From: Anthopleura xanthogrammica
Lineage: Eukaryota > Cnidaria > Anthozoa > Actiniaria > Actiniidae
Reading direction: 5' to 3'
DNA length: 64,000 nucleotides
Assembly: GCA_964019055.1 (NCBI GenBank)
Contig: OZ025206.1
Coordinates: forward strand, 22,835,578-22,899,577
In this document: one piece after another, positions 30,901-45,900 of the stretch
Numbering within the stretch: the first letter of the stretch is position 1
How the letters are laid out: every line of letters begins with the position of its first letter
Program-made: the position numbers and the translations under genes
The notes under the pieces: generated by a model
The model's input: the letters and a program-made list of their open reading frames with translations, nothing else
Databases searched by the model: none
What the model was told of the DNA's origin: nothing

Positions 30901-33900
30901 CATTGTCATCATTGTGACATCCTTATCATCATACTCACCATCATCACCATTACTCCACCATCATTATCACGATAACGACAAGGATCTTGAACTTTAGAAT
31001 CAAAATAATATTGATTTGTGTTTCAAAAACCCTTAATATCCTAACCCCCTTTCTTTATCCTGCATTCTCTTTTATTGTTTTAGGTTGGAAATCAGTTGAT
31101 TTTATCTGGTCGTATCAAGGAGGCTACAAAAGCTTTTAAAAATGCAATGAAACTAGATGAGACAAGCGTTCCTGCATTAACTGGTAAGGAAGCAGGACTG
31201 ATCGATCCACCCCTTCATCATGTTACTGTACATACACAACCTCCCCCCCCCCCCCTCCTCCATCCCCTGGCAATGTTTATCTCTAGAAAAAATAAATAAG
31301 CCTAACTTAATTACCATAAGGAATCAAGGGTGACTCACCTCTCAACCCTGGAGTATCATAAAAGTAAAAACATTATACACAAAGCTAAATTATTTTGTTT
31401 GTAAAATATTTTGATATTTCAAGGTATAATCAAGTGTCAACTGATAGATGGTCAGATTGAAGATGCTGAACAACAGCTTGAATTCCTCAATGAGATACAA
31501 CAGTCAATTGGAAAATCTGCTGTAAGTTGATAGATAGATAGGTCCACTTGCAACTCCTGTTACAAGAGATTCAGCATTAACATATATAGCTACCCCAGAT
31601 TATTGGGCTTCCTGTGGTAAAAGAGCAATCTAATATGCTCAGGGCTTAAAATAAGAGCCAGTTATTGGACAATAATATATCTGGCCAGAATTGGAACTTG
31701 TCTCATCAAATCTTTGCCTTGACGGTCATTTTGAACAGTAACTTTGAGCCAGAAATGAGGTACTGTATAACCATGCTAAAACTAACTTGGCCGGTGACCA
31801 TAACCTGTGACTGACTTTGTGAGACTTTGACATTTAGAAAAACAATTAACTGTTTCTTACTTTTAAAAAACACTGGTTATAGCAGGAAAAGCTCTTGTCA
31901 GGAAAAACTTTTTCTTTCTCAAAACCCATGGCCAACACTCTAAATTTAAATTTCTTTGGGGTAGCTGTGCTCTGATGTAGATCAAGCCATATATAATTAT
32001 ATATAAATATAATAAAATACATAACATTCATTTCTTAAAACAATAATATTGCAAAGATAAAAGATGCTGGTCATTATTTTGTGTTCTCTACATGTAGCTT
32101 GTCAAGTGATTAATGTTTTTATGTTGCTCATAGGAGTTATCATACTTGACATCTGTGCTGTACAGGAAAAAAGGAAAACCACAGCAAGATGTAGTTGATG
32201 CTCTGAATGACGCCATTGATACACATTTTACTGGGCTTCAGGTACATAATAGTTGTGCAATCAACCATTCTCTAGTACTTTACTCCACTACAGAGTCTGA
32301 CCTCTTTACTTTTGGCATAATTTTTCCCCATTTCAGGCCATGTGTCATTCCCTAGAGTATCATTTCTTTGTTTGACATGAGAATATTAAAATAATGCCCA
32401 AAATAAAGAGGCCTATAGATCCCTTTATGTGACATCAAAGCAGTTCATCTTGGAGGACAAAACTAACGAATTTCAATCTCCTGAGAATTGGAACAAACCT
32501 ATTGTTTTGTCCTCCAAATTGAGCTGCATTCCTACGTGCTGCAAGGGGTCTATTCCCATGGTAACCAGCCTTCCCACTCATTCTCTCACTGATCCTTCCT
32601 TGCATCTATCCACAGGGTATAGCACTTAGTGCACACTACTTCTATCAGATGAATCCTGACTTTCTCCTTCAAATCATCAATGACTACTTGAAATATGCAC
32701 CAACAGAGGTATGTAAGATTAACTTGATATTTAGATCATTCTGTGGTATTTATCAGCATCACTAGTATAGCACTGTACTTCAGTCTGTACTAACTATTAT
32801 GTATGACCCCTCCCTAAAAAAACTTTCATTCACATTTATGACTAGCTATAGTATGCTCAAAGAGACATGTTATGGGAAAATTTGTTTGTGCTGCAACATG
32901 AGACTCATATCCATGGATATTAAGCCAGTTTGATATGATGAGTCATGTATGTCAAAAGGTTTTTTTAAACAATCCCCTTGCACTAATTCCCAACCTGGGG
33001 GTCATTAAACAATGAAAAATATTAACATCACAAAAGATTTCAATCCTCAAGAGAAGGGAGTCCTTTTGTTTTGACCCCCAGGTTGGGGATTAGTCTATAG
33101 AATTTCCAAAGGATTTTTTTTTTGCAAGAGTATCTACTTGTGGCAAGACCTACAGGCTTGTCCAACCTTTAGTTTTACTTCATTAAATAGACTGTCTTGA
33201 GTTCATGATTTATACTTTCTCTCACTGATTCATGATTTTAAAGCCTCAGACATCAGGCCAGCCAATACCACCCCTGTTGAAAAGATGTGCCGCAGTTCTT
33301 GACCCTCTGACAAAAACAGTACCTGGATTAATGGAGGCGCAGTACCTAATGGCTAAAGTTAAATACCTGGCAGGTAAGACCAGAAAGAGGGAGAGAGGGA
33401 GGAAGGACTGGAAGAGGAAGGAATGGAAGAGGAAGGAATGGAAGAGAAAGGGAAAAGAAAAAAAAGTTTTTTTTCTCAAGAATATTGTCCTCATAACTGT
33501 TTTCTTCAGGTGAGACTGATGCTGCCAAGTCGATGCTTGCACATTGTCTTGAACAAGACTCTACATTCTCTGATGCCCACCTGCTGATGGCACAGGTACA
33601 TATGTGTTTATATATTGCAATCATATTTACATGACAGATATTACCACTTTACCCCAAATGAAGACCACAGGTTTGTTAGCAACCTTACATGACTGCCTCC
33701 GGGTTAGCTCAGTTGATTGGGCACCAGCCTGTTGTGCGGAAGGTCGTAGGTCGTAGGTTCAATCCCCGGCTGGACCAACACTCAGGGTCTATCTGAGTAG
33801 AGGGTGCTGCCTCTGCAAATGGTTAATACACCTTCGCAGTGGCTGGGATGACCACGTAAAATGGAGTTTTCTAGTTAAAAATTTCCTGTTAGTAATTATG

Positions 33901-36900
33901 GAAGAATGGTATACAAAGGAAGTACATGTAAAGCGCGTATCTTACCCCCTAAATGACGTCAGTTAAATGTCTTAAGGGTTTATGTCTTTTTGTCCATCTG
34001 TCCTACTAGATCCATGTTCAAAAGGGTAACTATCAACAGGCTGAACAGTCTCTGGAAGTAGGATTGAGTTATAATTTTGAGGTAAGATAAAGCACACCCT
34101 GAAACAACCTTGTCTAAGTCACGGCATGGCTACTGTAACTTACAGATCGAATTAGAATTTCGCGTGTTAGGGAGACAAACTAGAAAAAAACCCTTGAATC
34201 AAGGTGGGGGGAGGGTGGGGGGTGGGGGGTGGGGGCAAACAAACTCTACTCAATTGTGATGCCAAGTCTAGGAATCGAACCCGAGACCCCAGAGGTGAGA
34301 GGCAAGTCCCTTACCACTACACAGCCCTTGATTCCCAGCCGAGACATCGCGTTTAAGTTGTCTGTCACAACTTAGAGCACTATTGATGATGTACTGTAGT
34401 TATTTCATCTAATGATGTGTTATCACCCCAGGTACGTGAACATCCATCATATCACCTGATCAAAGCCCGTGTACAGCAGAAGTCTGGTAATACAGAGGAG
34501 AGTATCAAGACACTGACAGCAGCCATGAATCTTCCTGGGGTCCAGAAATCAAGTACGCAGTCTTGTAATTAAGCCATTGTAAAATATGGCTCTTTCTTGG
34601 TGTTGCAGGACGCCTGAGGCATGAACACAATAAAACAATAGCCAAGAACAAAGAACTTAGAATGAAACAATACTCTGCAATACAAAGAACCCTAACCTTG
34701 AATACAATACTTCTTGCAACACCAAGAAAGACCCCAAATTATTCCCTCTCCAGATCAATATTTTTTTACGCATGCATAAGTTGTGGAGACCTAAAAATAT
34801 TTGTACTTCTGTCAAAAGTATTATATGAGATAGCGGACGTGGTGCATTCTGGTCTAGCTTGGGTACAAACATCCTTCGTTCATTATGCTGCTTTGATTGT
34901 TTGTTTATATCCATGAACTAAAGAAACCCTATGGATCGCAATTGAAGTTCCATCCCGGGGGATGTTGGGATATTACTATAGGGGTTGGACGTACACAATA
35001 TATCGAGTGTACCGTATTTAAGCGCTGCCTCCGATTAAGCGCCGCCCATGATTAAGCCGCATACGAGAGCAAAAATCTTAAAGCCCCCCAAATAAGCTAC
35101 GAAGCCCTCAAATCGAGTGAATACGGTATGCGGAAGCTGTCTTATTCCTTTCTGGTTTAGATGTTTTTTTTATCTAATGTTATTTTTTTAGTGTCCAAGA
35201 GTGAAAGCAAGAGAAACAAGAAGGTTCAGATCGGTCTGAGTGATCGTGTTTCAGTGTACCTGGGACTGGTTGAAGCTCACCGCATTGCTGGACACTCGGT
35301 ACGTGTCCCATACTTTTTATCCCATGCAATTGTATAACTAGTAATTTATAAACGAAAATATGAAATAGAGTAGTTTTTTTATGAATGTGGGCAAAATACG
35401 AAACACATTGTACGGTCACGGTACGGTGCTGACAACCAACCAATCAAAGTGCTCCACTACGGTTTGGCCAATTAGAATGTTCAGAGTCTTTTAATAGTCA
35501 TAGGGATTCTTTTAGTAGTAAGAACTACATTGCAACTGCTTGACTCCTAATAGTGTACGCTAAAATGCTCATTGCCAGATGAGGCTCAGGAGTAATAAAT
35601 AGGTTTTTTAAATAAATGTATGATAAGATAAGGTATTGCCTGCACTATCAGGAGTCAAGTAGTTGCAATGTAGTTCTTACTACTAAAATTCCTGATAACT
35701 TCTTCTTTGAATCGAATAAAAATTAAATGGGATTGTATTCCATATTATATTAACAGCACGAGGCAGCGAAGTTTATGCAGGATGCTTTGAACGAGTTCCA
35801 TGGAACCCCTGAAGAAGTCAGGTAATATTATGAGTGAAAACAATAGCTTTATTGGACAAGGGTAACAATTGAGCAGTCAAGGACCTTGAAAGTGTATGTG
35901 TGTGTGTAGGGAAGGGGGTGGGACAGGTGAGATTCCTGTATTCACTGACAAACCAGTAGCGTCTCTAGCCAGAATCAGTTTAGTAGCATTTTTTTTCTTT
36001 CTTTCAGGATCCAGATAACTAATGTAGACTTGTCACTGGAGCGAGGGGACACTGAAAATGCACTGGCTACTCTGAGGCAGATCACTCCTGAACAACCGTA
36101 GGTGTTAAAAATGGAAAAGGAAGGATGGAGAGGTGGGATGGATGAATGGGTGGGTGGATGGAAGCAAATAAAGAAACGCATAAACAAAAATAGGGAAGAG
36201 AGGTGGAAAGAATGAAAGAAAGAAGGAGAAAAGAAAGAATGAATGAACGAACATGCAATGGAAAATGTTGGCATCATGATACTAATCATGTAATAGTTTT
36301 GGCTAACATAAGTTTTGAAAAATATTTTATAAATCATTTCTTATTCCAGGTACTACATCAAAGCCAAAGAAAAAATGGCAGAGATCTACCTCCATCACCG
36401 TAAAGACAAACGTCTGTATGCTAGCGTCTACAGGTAAGCAAATCAGTCACCCACAGAAGCAAGGTGTTGACTTACAAAGGTTTATTGCGATAGTGCTGCG
36501 TTGGATCACGACACAGTCTCGGGAAAAAGTACAGCATTAAAATACGGCAACAAACAGCTAGCAAAAAAAACTAGCGTTACTGTGTTCGTTTCTGTAATAT
36601 TTTGGAAACCTTCAAATTTTTATCAAACCCTGAGAAAACCTCTGGGCTGATCAAAGTCAGGGCACGGCTAACTCACAGATAGAACCCTGAAACAACCAAC
36701 AAATTGGAATTTAGCATGTTAGGTTTTGTGGAGGGAGGAAAACCGGAGAACCCGGAGAAAAACGTGATGCTGAGTCTGAGAATCAAACTCGAAACCCCAG
36801 AGGTGAGAGGAGAGTTTACTACTGCTACGCCACCCTTCAAGGGAAAATGTCAAGCAACGCAGCAATTTTTGCTTCAAGCAAAATCACATACCCATGAAGT

Positions 36901-39900
36901 GCGACGAAAAAGAAAGGAGAATGTATTTCTCTCTTAGAAGTCTCTACATTCTTGGCTCTTTTGAAGTTATTGCACTATTTCATCTATTCTTATTATGGCC
37001 ATTCCTTATTCTTGCAGGGAACTCGTAGATAAGAACCCAAGCCCTCACACTTGCCTGTTGCTAGGAGACGCCTACATGAGTATACAAGAGGTAATTTTAA
37101 TCTCTCTTTAAGGTGTTTCCCAGTGGTTTTTTATTGACCACACTTCTCATGTTCATCTAGCGAATTGAAAACCTTTTCCTGGTCTGATCAAAATGAATTT
37201 TACACCAGACATCAAGCATAGATGGAAGTTTTGATTGATGTCAATTTCGACTCGATCGGCGTTTCCATGGCAACGGAAAACAATGATCGTTGAAATCAGT
37301 TTTGAGCTTCAGAAAAATGACTATATACATGCTAAACTTCGCATTCAGGCACAGCTATTCAGATGATAATTAGAGGGTTGGATTAGAGCGATTTCGAATA
37401 AATCGCAAAAACATTCTGTGACCGCTTATTATGATACTGGAAACTATAGCAGAACAAAAAAATCCTTCGCGTTCGCAAAATAATGTCAAACTACTGCTAA
37501 ACGTTAGCTGTATTCATTCGTTCGTTTGAGAGATAATTTTGAAATTGCTAGGAAGGTGAAATCGTTCAAACTATTCTACTGAAAGCACCTGTACAAGAAA
37601 AATTCTAACTCCGCAAAGAAAAAGTTTTCACAAATGTCGCTTTCAGGAAAGGTAAATAGATATTGTAGGTAACGTTTAGCAGTAGTTTGACATTATTTTG
37701 CGAACGCGAAGGATTTTTTTGTTCTGCTATAGTTTCCAGTATCATAATAAGCGGTCACAGAATGTTTTTGCGATTTATTCGAAATCGCTCTAATCCAACC
37801 CTCTAATTATCATCTGAATGCGAAGTTTAGCATGTATATAGTCATTTTTCTGAAGCTCATCGAAAACGGGAGATATTCAAGGAAAACTGATTTCAACGAT
37901 CATTGTTTTCCGTTGCCATGGAAACGCCGATCGAGTTGAAATTGACATCAATCAAAACTTCCATCTATGCTTGATGTCTGGTGTAAAATTCATTTTGATC
38001 ATACCAGGAAAATATTTTCAATTCGCTAGATGAACATGAGAAGTGTGGTCAATAAAAAATTACTGGGAAACACCTTAAAGTTCGACTTAAAAGTTGAACT
38101 TTAAAGCCATTGAAGTGTGACGACATTTTTTAAATATTTTCTGCCAAAGAAAGCCCATGAAGTGTACGACTATTTTTTATATTTTCGACAAATATCCAAA
38201 GAAAGCCATTGAATTGTACGACTATTTTTTATATTTTCAACCAATATCCAAAGAAAGCCATTGAATTGTACGACTATTTTTTATATTTTCGACCAATATC
38301 CAAAGAAAGCCATTGAAGTGTACGACTATTTTTTATATTTTCAACCAATATCCAAAGAAAGCCATTGAATTGTACGACTATTTTTTATATTTTCAACCAA
38401 TATCCAAAGAAAGCCATTGAATTGTACGACTATTTTTTATATTTTCGACCAATATCCAAAGAAAGCCATTGAAGTGTACGACTATTTTTTATATTTTCAA
38501 CCAATATCCAAAGAAAGCCATTGAATTGTACGACTATTTTTTATATTTTCGACCAATATCCAAAGAAAGCCATTGAAGTGTACGACTATTTTTTATATTT
38601 TCAACCAATATCCAAAGAAAGCCATTGAATTGTACGACTATTTTTTATATTTTCAACCAATATCCAAAGAAAGCCATTGAATTGTACGACTATTTTTCAT
38701 ATTTTCAACCAATATCCAAAGAAAGCCCGGCCATTGATAACATATTTTTGATATTTTCTGCTAATAGCTAGAGAAAGCCATTGAAGTGTTGACATATTTT
38801 GATATTTTCTGTCAATAGCCAGAGAAAGCCATCGAAGTGTACGAATCTGCTCTGAAAAGGAACCCACGTGATGGTGCCCTAGCCAGTAAGATAGGACAAG
38901 CGTATGTCAAGACACATCACTATGGAAAGGTAAGGTAGACCTAAATATCAACAGCAGGAAGGTCCAGTGCGAAACATTCATGAGCACAAGATTATATTTT
39001 CAGGGCTCGCACTGCTCCTGGAATCCCTGAACAACTCCTAGAATTTTAAAAATTTCTTCCAGGGCCCTGGAAAATTCCTGGAAATTTAAATTTTTACACC
39101 AACTACTTGAAAACTCCTTGAATTTTCAAATTTAGGTTAAATAGTCGTAAGACTAAAAAATCGTTGATTTGTTTTTGCGAAGAAAATCGGCAAATTGTAG
39201 GTAATAAATTAACGCAAAGTTAAGGGTCCTGGATTTTTTGTATTTATACCCTGGTAAACTCCTGGAAAACCCCTGGAATTTTTTACTTTCCTAGTGGTAT
39301 GAACCCTGTATTACAACTGTGTATATTTAATCCAGTTTTTTTCAACTCAGTTATGCGGTCAAAACGATTGATCTGTGTCTATATTATTCTCTTCAGGCCA
39401 TCAACTATTATGAAGCGGCCCTCAAAAGTGGACAACAGAACTTTCTCAGGTAAATCAACTCCAAGTTTAATTTCTAAGAGTAAACCCGGTTGGAATATCT
39501 GCACAGTAAATCTTGAGGAATCATTTGAGTATTATTATTAAGACCCGCACACATGATGCAAGTATTGCGCACAACGTTACACGGAGCCACAAAATTGCAC
39601 ACCAAGTGTCCACCTCAGCAATGTTCGTACTCGGAATCGGCAGTAAACTTATCTATTACCTCTGGGGTCTTGAGTTCGATTCCTGGACTCGGCATCACTT
39701 GTGAACAGATTCGAGGGTTTCTCTCCGGGTTCTCCGGTTTTCCTCCTTCTGCAAAGCCTAACAAGCTAAATTCCAATTCGATCTGCGAGTTGATCGTGCC
39801 TTGACGTTAATCAGCCAAGAGGTTTTTTCGGGGTTTCGGTAAAATTTTGAGGTTTGAAGGTTGCGCGGAACGTTGCTGAAGAAGAATCGAATTCTACTTC

Positions 39901-42900
39901 TTCAGCGTTGCGCGCGACTAGTTTCATTGTGTGAACACAATCTGTGACGTCACTTGCCATCACGTGGTGTTTTCATACAATAAATTTGATTATTTTGGTG
40001 TACCGCTGGTTAGAACTGGGTAACATTTTTTATTCCATAGTTTAATGTTTTGTTGTAGAAAAAGTTGGTACGTGTGACAGCTCTCGAAAACCCTGTTGCG
40101 CACGACAGTTGCACCGTGTATCTGTGCCTATTATATACTGATATATTTGTTTTGTATTTCAAGATATGATCTTGCAGAGTTGTACCTTAAGTTGCGCAAC
40201 CTTGATAAAGCAGAAAAAGTTATCAAGGCTGCACTGGAGTTTGAAAAAGGTGAAAACCGCGATAAGCGAAGTTATGAATAATCATATTTACACATCAGCA
40301 GCTCAGTAACGTCTTTTGTGGTAAATGACTGACCGATAGATTGAAAGGCTTAATCACTATAAACTGATGGATGGCAGGCGGACTGACGGACTGACTGTGC
40401 GTGAGAAAGTAAGTAACTAACTAATGTTTTTCTGTTTTTGCACGAGCAGCAAGTGACCTGCCATCTTTGATGGGTGAAGCAAAGCTGTTAACACTGTTAG
40501 CACAAGTCTACCAGAAATCTAATAACATGGAACAAACAGTTAACACGTTGACAAGAGCCAAGGACGTACAAATAAGGTGAGCCAGCCCGACCAACAAACA
40601 TCATCGATGATGGTCATCGGGTACTGGATGTCGGTCGACATGTTGTTTGACGTGTGTGTTTCTCATGTTCTGCCTTGTTGGGTGTGGTCAGGGTTATGTT
40701 GGACAAATCAAAAACAATGTTTGAGGGTGGGAGGTGAGGGCATTGCCAAAACGCCAGACGACTGGAGTCGGTTAGGTCGCAAAATTATAAAAAGCGCTGT
40801 AAGTAAAAAATCACTGTTTTTCTTTGTCTTCTTGTTTTAGAGTCCTCAAACGAGTGGCAGTAGAACAGCCAGACACAATACAAGCACAAAAACTCCTCGC
40901 TGCAAAGTAAGTACATGGATCAAAACGGTGCAGGGCTTTCTATAGACATTTCTTGGACTTCGCCCTTACACACCTGGACCGAGAGGATCTCTGATTCTCA
41001 GCATGTGAAATAGGAAAGAATCATAAGTCTAGCTTTGCAGCAGAAGCTGAATTATGCTATATTTGTAATTAGTACTGACGAACTGCAGATAGTAGCGCAA
41101 ACCAGTGTTCTCAGTGGTCTTTAACGTCAACCTTATACTGCGGTTCGAAGTGAGGCAGACGTGGCCTGCGGTTTAGTGTCCTTATCCAAGAAAACTGGAG
41201 ACAGGAGATAGAAGTGTAACTGACAAGAAAAACCAGGCCTAAGCCAAGACTTTAAATCAAAAATTGATCCAAATCCAAGCCAGGGTTAGGGTTAGGGTTA
41301 GGGTTACAGCAGTATAAGAGGGTGGCATCGAGCACTTTAACACCACCCCGCGTGCTTCGTGAGTTTCCTTCTTAGTTATCGTTATTTTTCTAGGATTTGT
41401 TCGGACATGGCAGAGATCGCCGCTACAACACGAGATTACGAGAAAGCGATCAACTTTTACAAAGAAGCCTTAGCATATGATGACACCCATAAATCGGTAC
41501 GTCTGTCTAATGTTCTTATTCGAATATATACTGTAAACCATGCTTCAATTTAATACGGGATCTTACGATTTTGAGGGGAGGGGTGGGGTTACCCGGTACT
41601 CACCGCCTCTAGGAGTAAAATCCTAGAATTTTTCATCGGATATCTCCAAAGCTAAAAGTAAAATCGCAGAAAGAAATGTCCTGTCTAGTTGCATGTATGC
41701 CAAACGTATTTTTCTATATTTTTCTATAGAAAAATACCAACAAGTTGTCTGTCACTCTAACAAGTTGTCTGTCACTCTAACAAGTTGTCTGTCTGTCTGT
41801 TTTAGTCCATACTGTCGCTTGCTAAGCTCTACCTAACAGTAGACAACCTGGATGGCTGTCAACAACAGTGTGTAACGTTACTAAAGATGGACCCAGGAAA
41901 TGACTCTGCTACCGTGGTGAGTACATTCAACTCCATGGACAACTCGCGCATCTTGGTGCTCATTCTCAAAGTCCTGAAGTCTCTGCTCACTTTCGCCTCT
42001 AGAGCGTCCCCATAGTCTATATTACTAGTCTGCCGCAGCAATGCATTCTGAGACTGTTCTCTCAATCAAATAACACCGAACTAAATGGACGTCATGGTTT
42101 GTTGCTCTTTCGTTTGGTGTTCAGTTTGATTGAGATAACAGTCCCAGAATACATTGCAGTGTGTCTGATCTTCCTTGATGAGCCGTTTATCGGCTCTCGA
42201 AGAAAACACTGAAAAAAATATGTTTAAATAAAAAAAAGAAGAAAGAGTACATTGCTGCGGCAGACTAGTAATAAAGACCATTACTAGTACTTGGCAATTG
42301 CTTGGTTTCACTTGATCAGGTTACTTCCTGTCTTGTGCGGAATGTTCATCAGCTGAATCACTGTTTTCAATCGAATTATTTCTGTTTGATAACACATGAA
42401 GGTCAGTGTTTGACTACCATTTGGAGAAGTTACTGTGTGGATACTCCAACCGGGACTACTTTGATAAACTAGTGTCATTAGCCAATAGACCTTTTTAGCT
42501 TCGTTGTTTGTTGTGCCCATTTCAGACCATGTGATGCCACTCTTGGGAGTTGATTCTTTCATGTGTAAATATTCTAACAAAAGAACATTTCTCAAGGGAA
42601 TGCCATGTGGTCTGAAATGGGCAATTTACATACGAAGCTAAAAAGGTCTATCACATTGCAATATTTACTTCAATATTTTTAACCAGCCAATCAGATAGCA
42701 CATTGATTTAAAAAGAGCATGAGAACGTGATAATCTGATTGGCTAACGCTGTTATCAGTCCAATCTCTGTCTAGTTTACTGTTATCTGATTGGTCAGTTT
42801 TATTCAAGTGGTCCCGGTTAGTGTGTCTGCACAGTAATGAGGTTCAAGGACTTTTATCAGGTGATTGAAACCCAGTGCTAATACCGGAGGTGTTTGAGTG

Positions 42901-45900
42901 TAAGGGTTGGTCGACTCAGTTGCATGATCCATTCTTTTAATATCAGTTTTGTGTGTTGTGGTTTCCCTCATCAGATGATGGCGGACCTCATGTTCAGGAA
43001 GAATGAATACGCTTCAGCTACGTTTCATTTTCAGCAGTTGTTGGAGAGAAAACCAGGTAAAGATGACTGGAACAAATGGCTAATAAGTGATGTTCAAAGG
43101 TGTGAGATGGATGAAATAAACAGTAGGATGAACAAAACTACAATTGGACGAGGATAATGAATGGATATATGGATGGAAGAATGAATGAATGAATGGATAT
43201 ATAGATAAATGGATGGATGAATGAATGAAGGAATGACAATAAATGGTGTTTTGATTATGATTACAGGTCACTATACAGCACTAGCCAGACTTATCGATCT
43301 GTTAAGAAGGGCTGGAAAGTTAGATGAATGTCCAAAGTATTTAACTCAGGTAAGAAGTCAAGCGCAGCTGTCTTCCTCTAGGAACCAGGGTGGACGGGGT
43401 TTTTATCGTTTTGATCTGTTTTCCCTGCTCAAGGCCTTCATGGTCATCCTGATTATATAGAAACCAATTATCTTAAAAAAAAAGGGAAAGAAAAGGAAAG
43501 AAAAGGAAAGAAAAGGAAAGAAAAGGAAAGAAAAGGAAAGAAAAGGAAAGAAAAGGAAAGAAAAAAGGTGAAACGAAAGTAAGAAAAATGAAAGGAAAGG
43601 AAAAAGAAAGAAAAAAAAAAAGAATGGAAAAAGAAGATAAAAAGAAAAAGATTGATTTTTGAATACAGCATATATTTTTCTCCTCTCCTCTCCTCTCCTC
43701 TCCTCTCCTGAACACAGAACATCTCCGTAATATAAATCAATATCATCAATCTTCAGGCAGAGAACGCCCTTCCTCGTGCTGCTATGGATCCTGGGCTGAA
43801 CTACTGCAAAGGATTATACAACTGGTAAGACACCGTTTATAATAAATTAGTGGGGGAAGGAGGGGGGGGGGGGGGGGGTATGTGGATTTTGAGAGGGGGC
43901 ACCAATTTTTTTCAAACAAGGGGCTATCAAATAAGGGGGTAATTTGTATTTATGTCCTTAATTATTCTACAATTCTGAAGGACATTGCACTATTGCACTA
44001 TACACCTCTTTATACCTTGGGCAAGATTTTTTTCTTCTATTTCAGACCACGTGTCATTCTCTTAAGTATAAAATTCTTTGCTTGAGTTGTATCCATATTC
44101 ATGTGTCTTCTCATGCGCAACTGTAAAACAAAGAAATTATTCACGAGGTCTGAAATGGGAAGAATTACACCCAGGGTAAAGAGGTCTATGTAGTAGTAGA
44201 GTGATTCTCATAAACCCGTGAAATACACTTTAATGTATTATGCATTACTTCACTCTAATTCTTTTGTTTTCTATTGTGTTTATCTGACTATTACACTTTA
44301 ATAAGCACACTTTGTTTCACGGGTTAATGAAAACCACTCTACAAAATATATTTAGTACTCTTTAGTGCAAAATATATTTAGTGCCGATTCACAAATTAAT
44401 TGTGAGTTTATCATTGTTGTATTGCAGGTTTACACTGAATCCTACCGGAGCACTGAAGCACTTTAATCTTTGTCGAAAAGACAGTGATTGGGGAGAAAAG
44501 GCCGTGTACAATATGGTGGAGATCTGTTTGAACCCTGACAATGAAACCTTGGGTGGGGAAACGTTTGAAATTATGGAGATTGATAACAGGTTAGTTGTGT
44601 TTGTGTCACTTCGATGGAGTGAGATTCCTTAAGGCTGATTTACACGGTACAACGTTTGCTTACAACTGTCATATGCATTCTGCTTACGCCACGCTTACGA
44701 CACGAATTGCGTCGTGTAAATCAACCCTACAACTTGCTACAACTTTCTTCTTGTCGTACATAACAGTTGTGAGCAAGTTGTAGGGTTGATTTACACGAAG
44801 TTCGAGACGAACGGTGAGCTTGCAATGATAGAGACCTTTTGTAACAACTTTGGACAATTATTCATATGTATCTATCATGGCAAGCTCACCAAGATGGCGC
44901 ATCAAGATGGCGCTCTCAAGATGGCGCAGGGAACTGTGAAAGGGGCTATTGACCAATCATAGCGTGTGGAATTTTCTTGGAATATATTGGTTAGTTATTT
45001 CATATATTGGTCTTTTCCCAATAGTAATCCAACAGAGAAGCAGGATTCTGAGATCATGGCTGTAAGAACAGCAGAACGACTCCTCAAGGTACGTATACCC
45101 CTCCTTATGTTGTTCTGCTTTTGCGCAAACCCATACTACATGCCCTTGCATATATCGCACGCATATATAATAAACAAACAAACAGACAAACAAACAACCA
45201 ACTATATTAATTTAATTTTCTAGGGTTACTAGAGTTACACAGAGTATTTTTCATCTAGGTCCTTCTAGATCGAATTAGAATTTAGAAGTTGATTTTTGCG
45301 GAGGGGGGGGGGGGGGGGCAGGGAACCCGCGCAGAAAACCCCTTGAAGCACAGAAGAGAACCAAAAACTCTACTCACATACGACGCTGAGCCCGGCGGGA
45401 CTCGAACCCATTGGTGAGAGGCGAGCGTTCTCACCGCTACGCCACCCGTCGCTACGCCAACCTTGCTTCCCATGCCCCATCGTACTAATTTTCTTTCGAT
45501 TTCTGTTTTAAGGAACTGAAACCAAAGGCCAACCCGCTGAAGTATCGTATTTTAGAGAACTCCGTTCAGATGGCAACTAAAGCTAAACCCACCGTAGAGA
45601 AAGTACTGTCTCAGTTTATGGAAATAGCAACGACAGAGGTAAGGTCGTCATGGATACTCCTCAATAGAGGCTTTGCACCATGTCGGCAGACATGACAGGA
45701 CACACAACAATAGAGTATTTTCCCCTGGGAAACTGAATTCTTTCTCATGTATATCAGATACACGCATCAAGCATTACGCGCTACTGCTCTAAGCGCATGA
45801 TCGTGGGATTAAAAAAAGGGATAATATTTTGTAAAATATGCAATTTTTTGGTATATTTGACTCAACATTCGCTTAACGGTACGTGATCTTGAATATTTAA

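Noticed and set aside
33690..33780. Candidate tRNA gene
   Set aside because: A and B boxes are good, but the arms do not fold into a full cloverleaf by eye, and the sequence continues into a SINE body.
43468..43749. Phe/Ser-rich minus-strand frames
   Set aside because: Complement of the GAAAG and TCTCC simple repeats between TTC21B exons.
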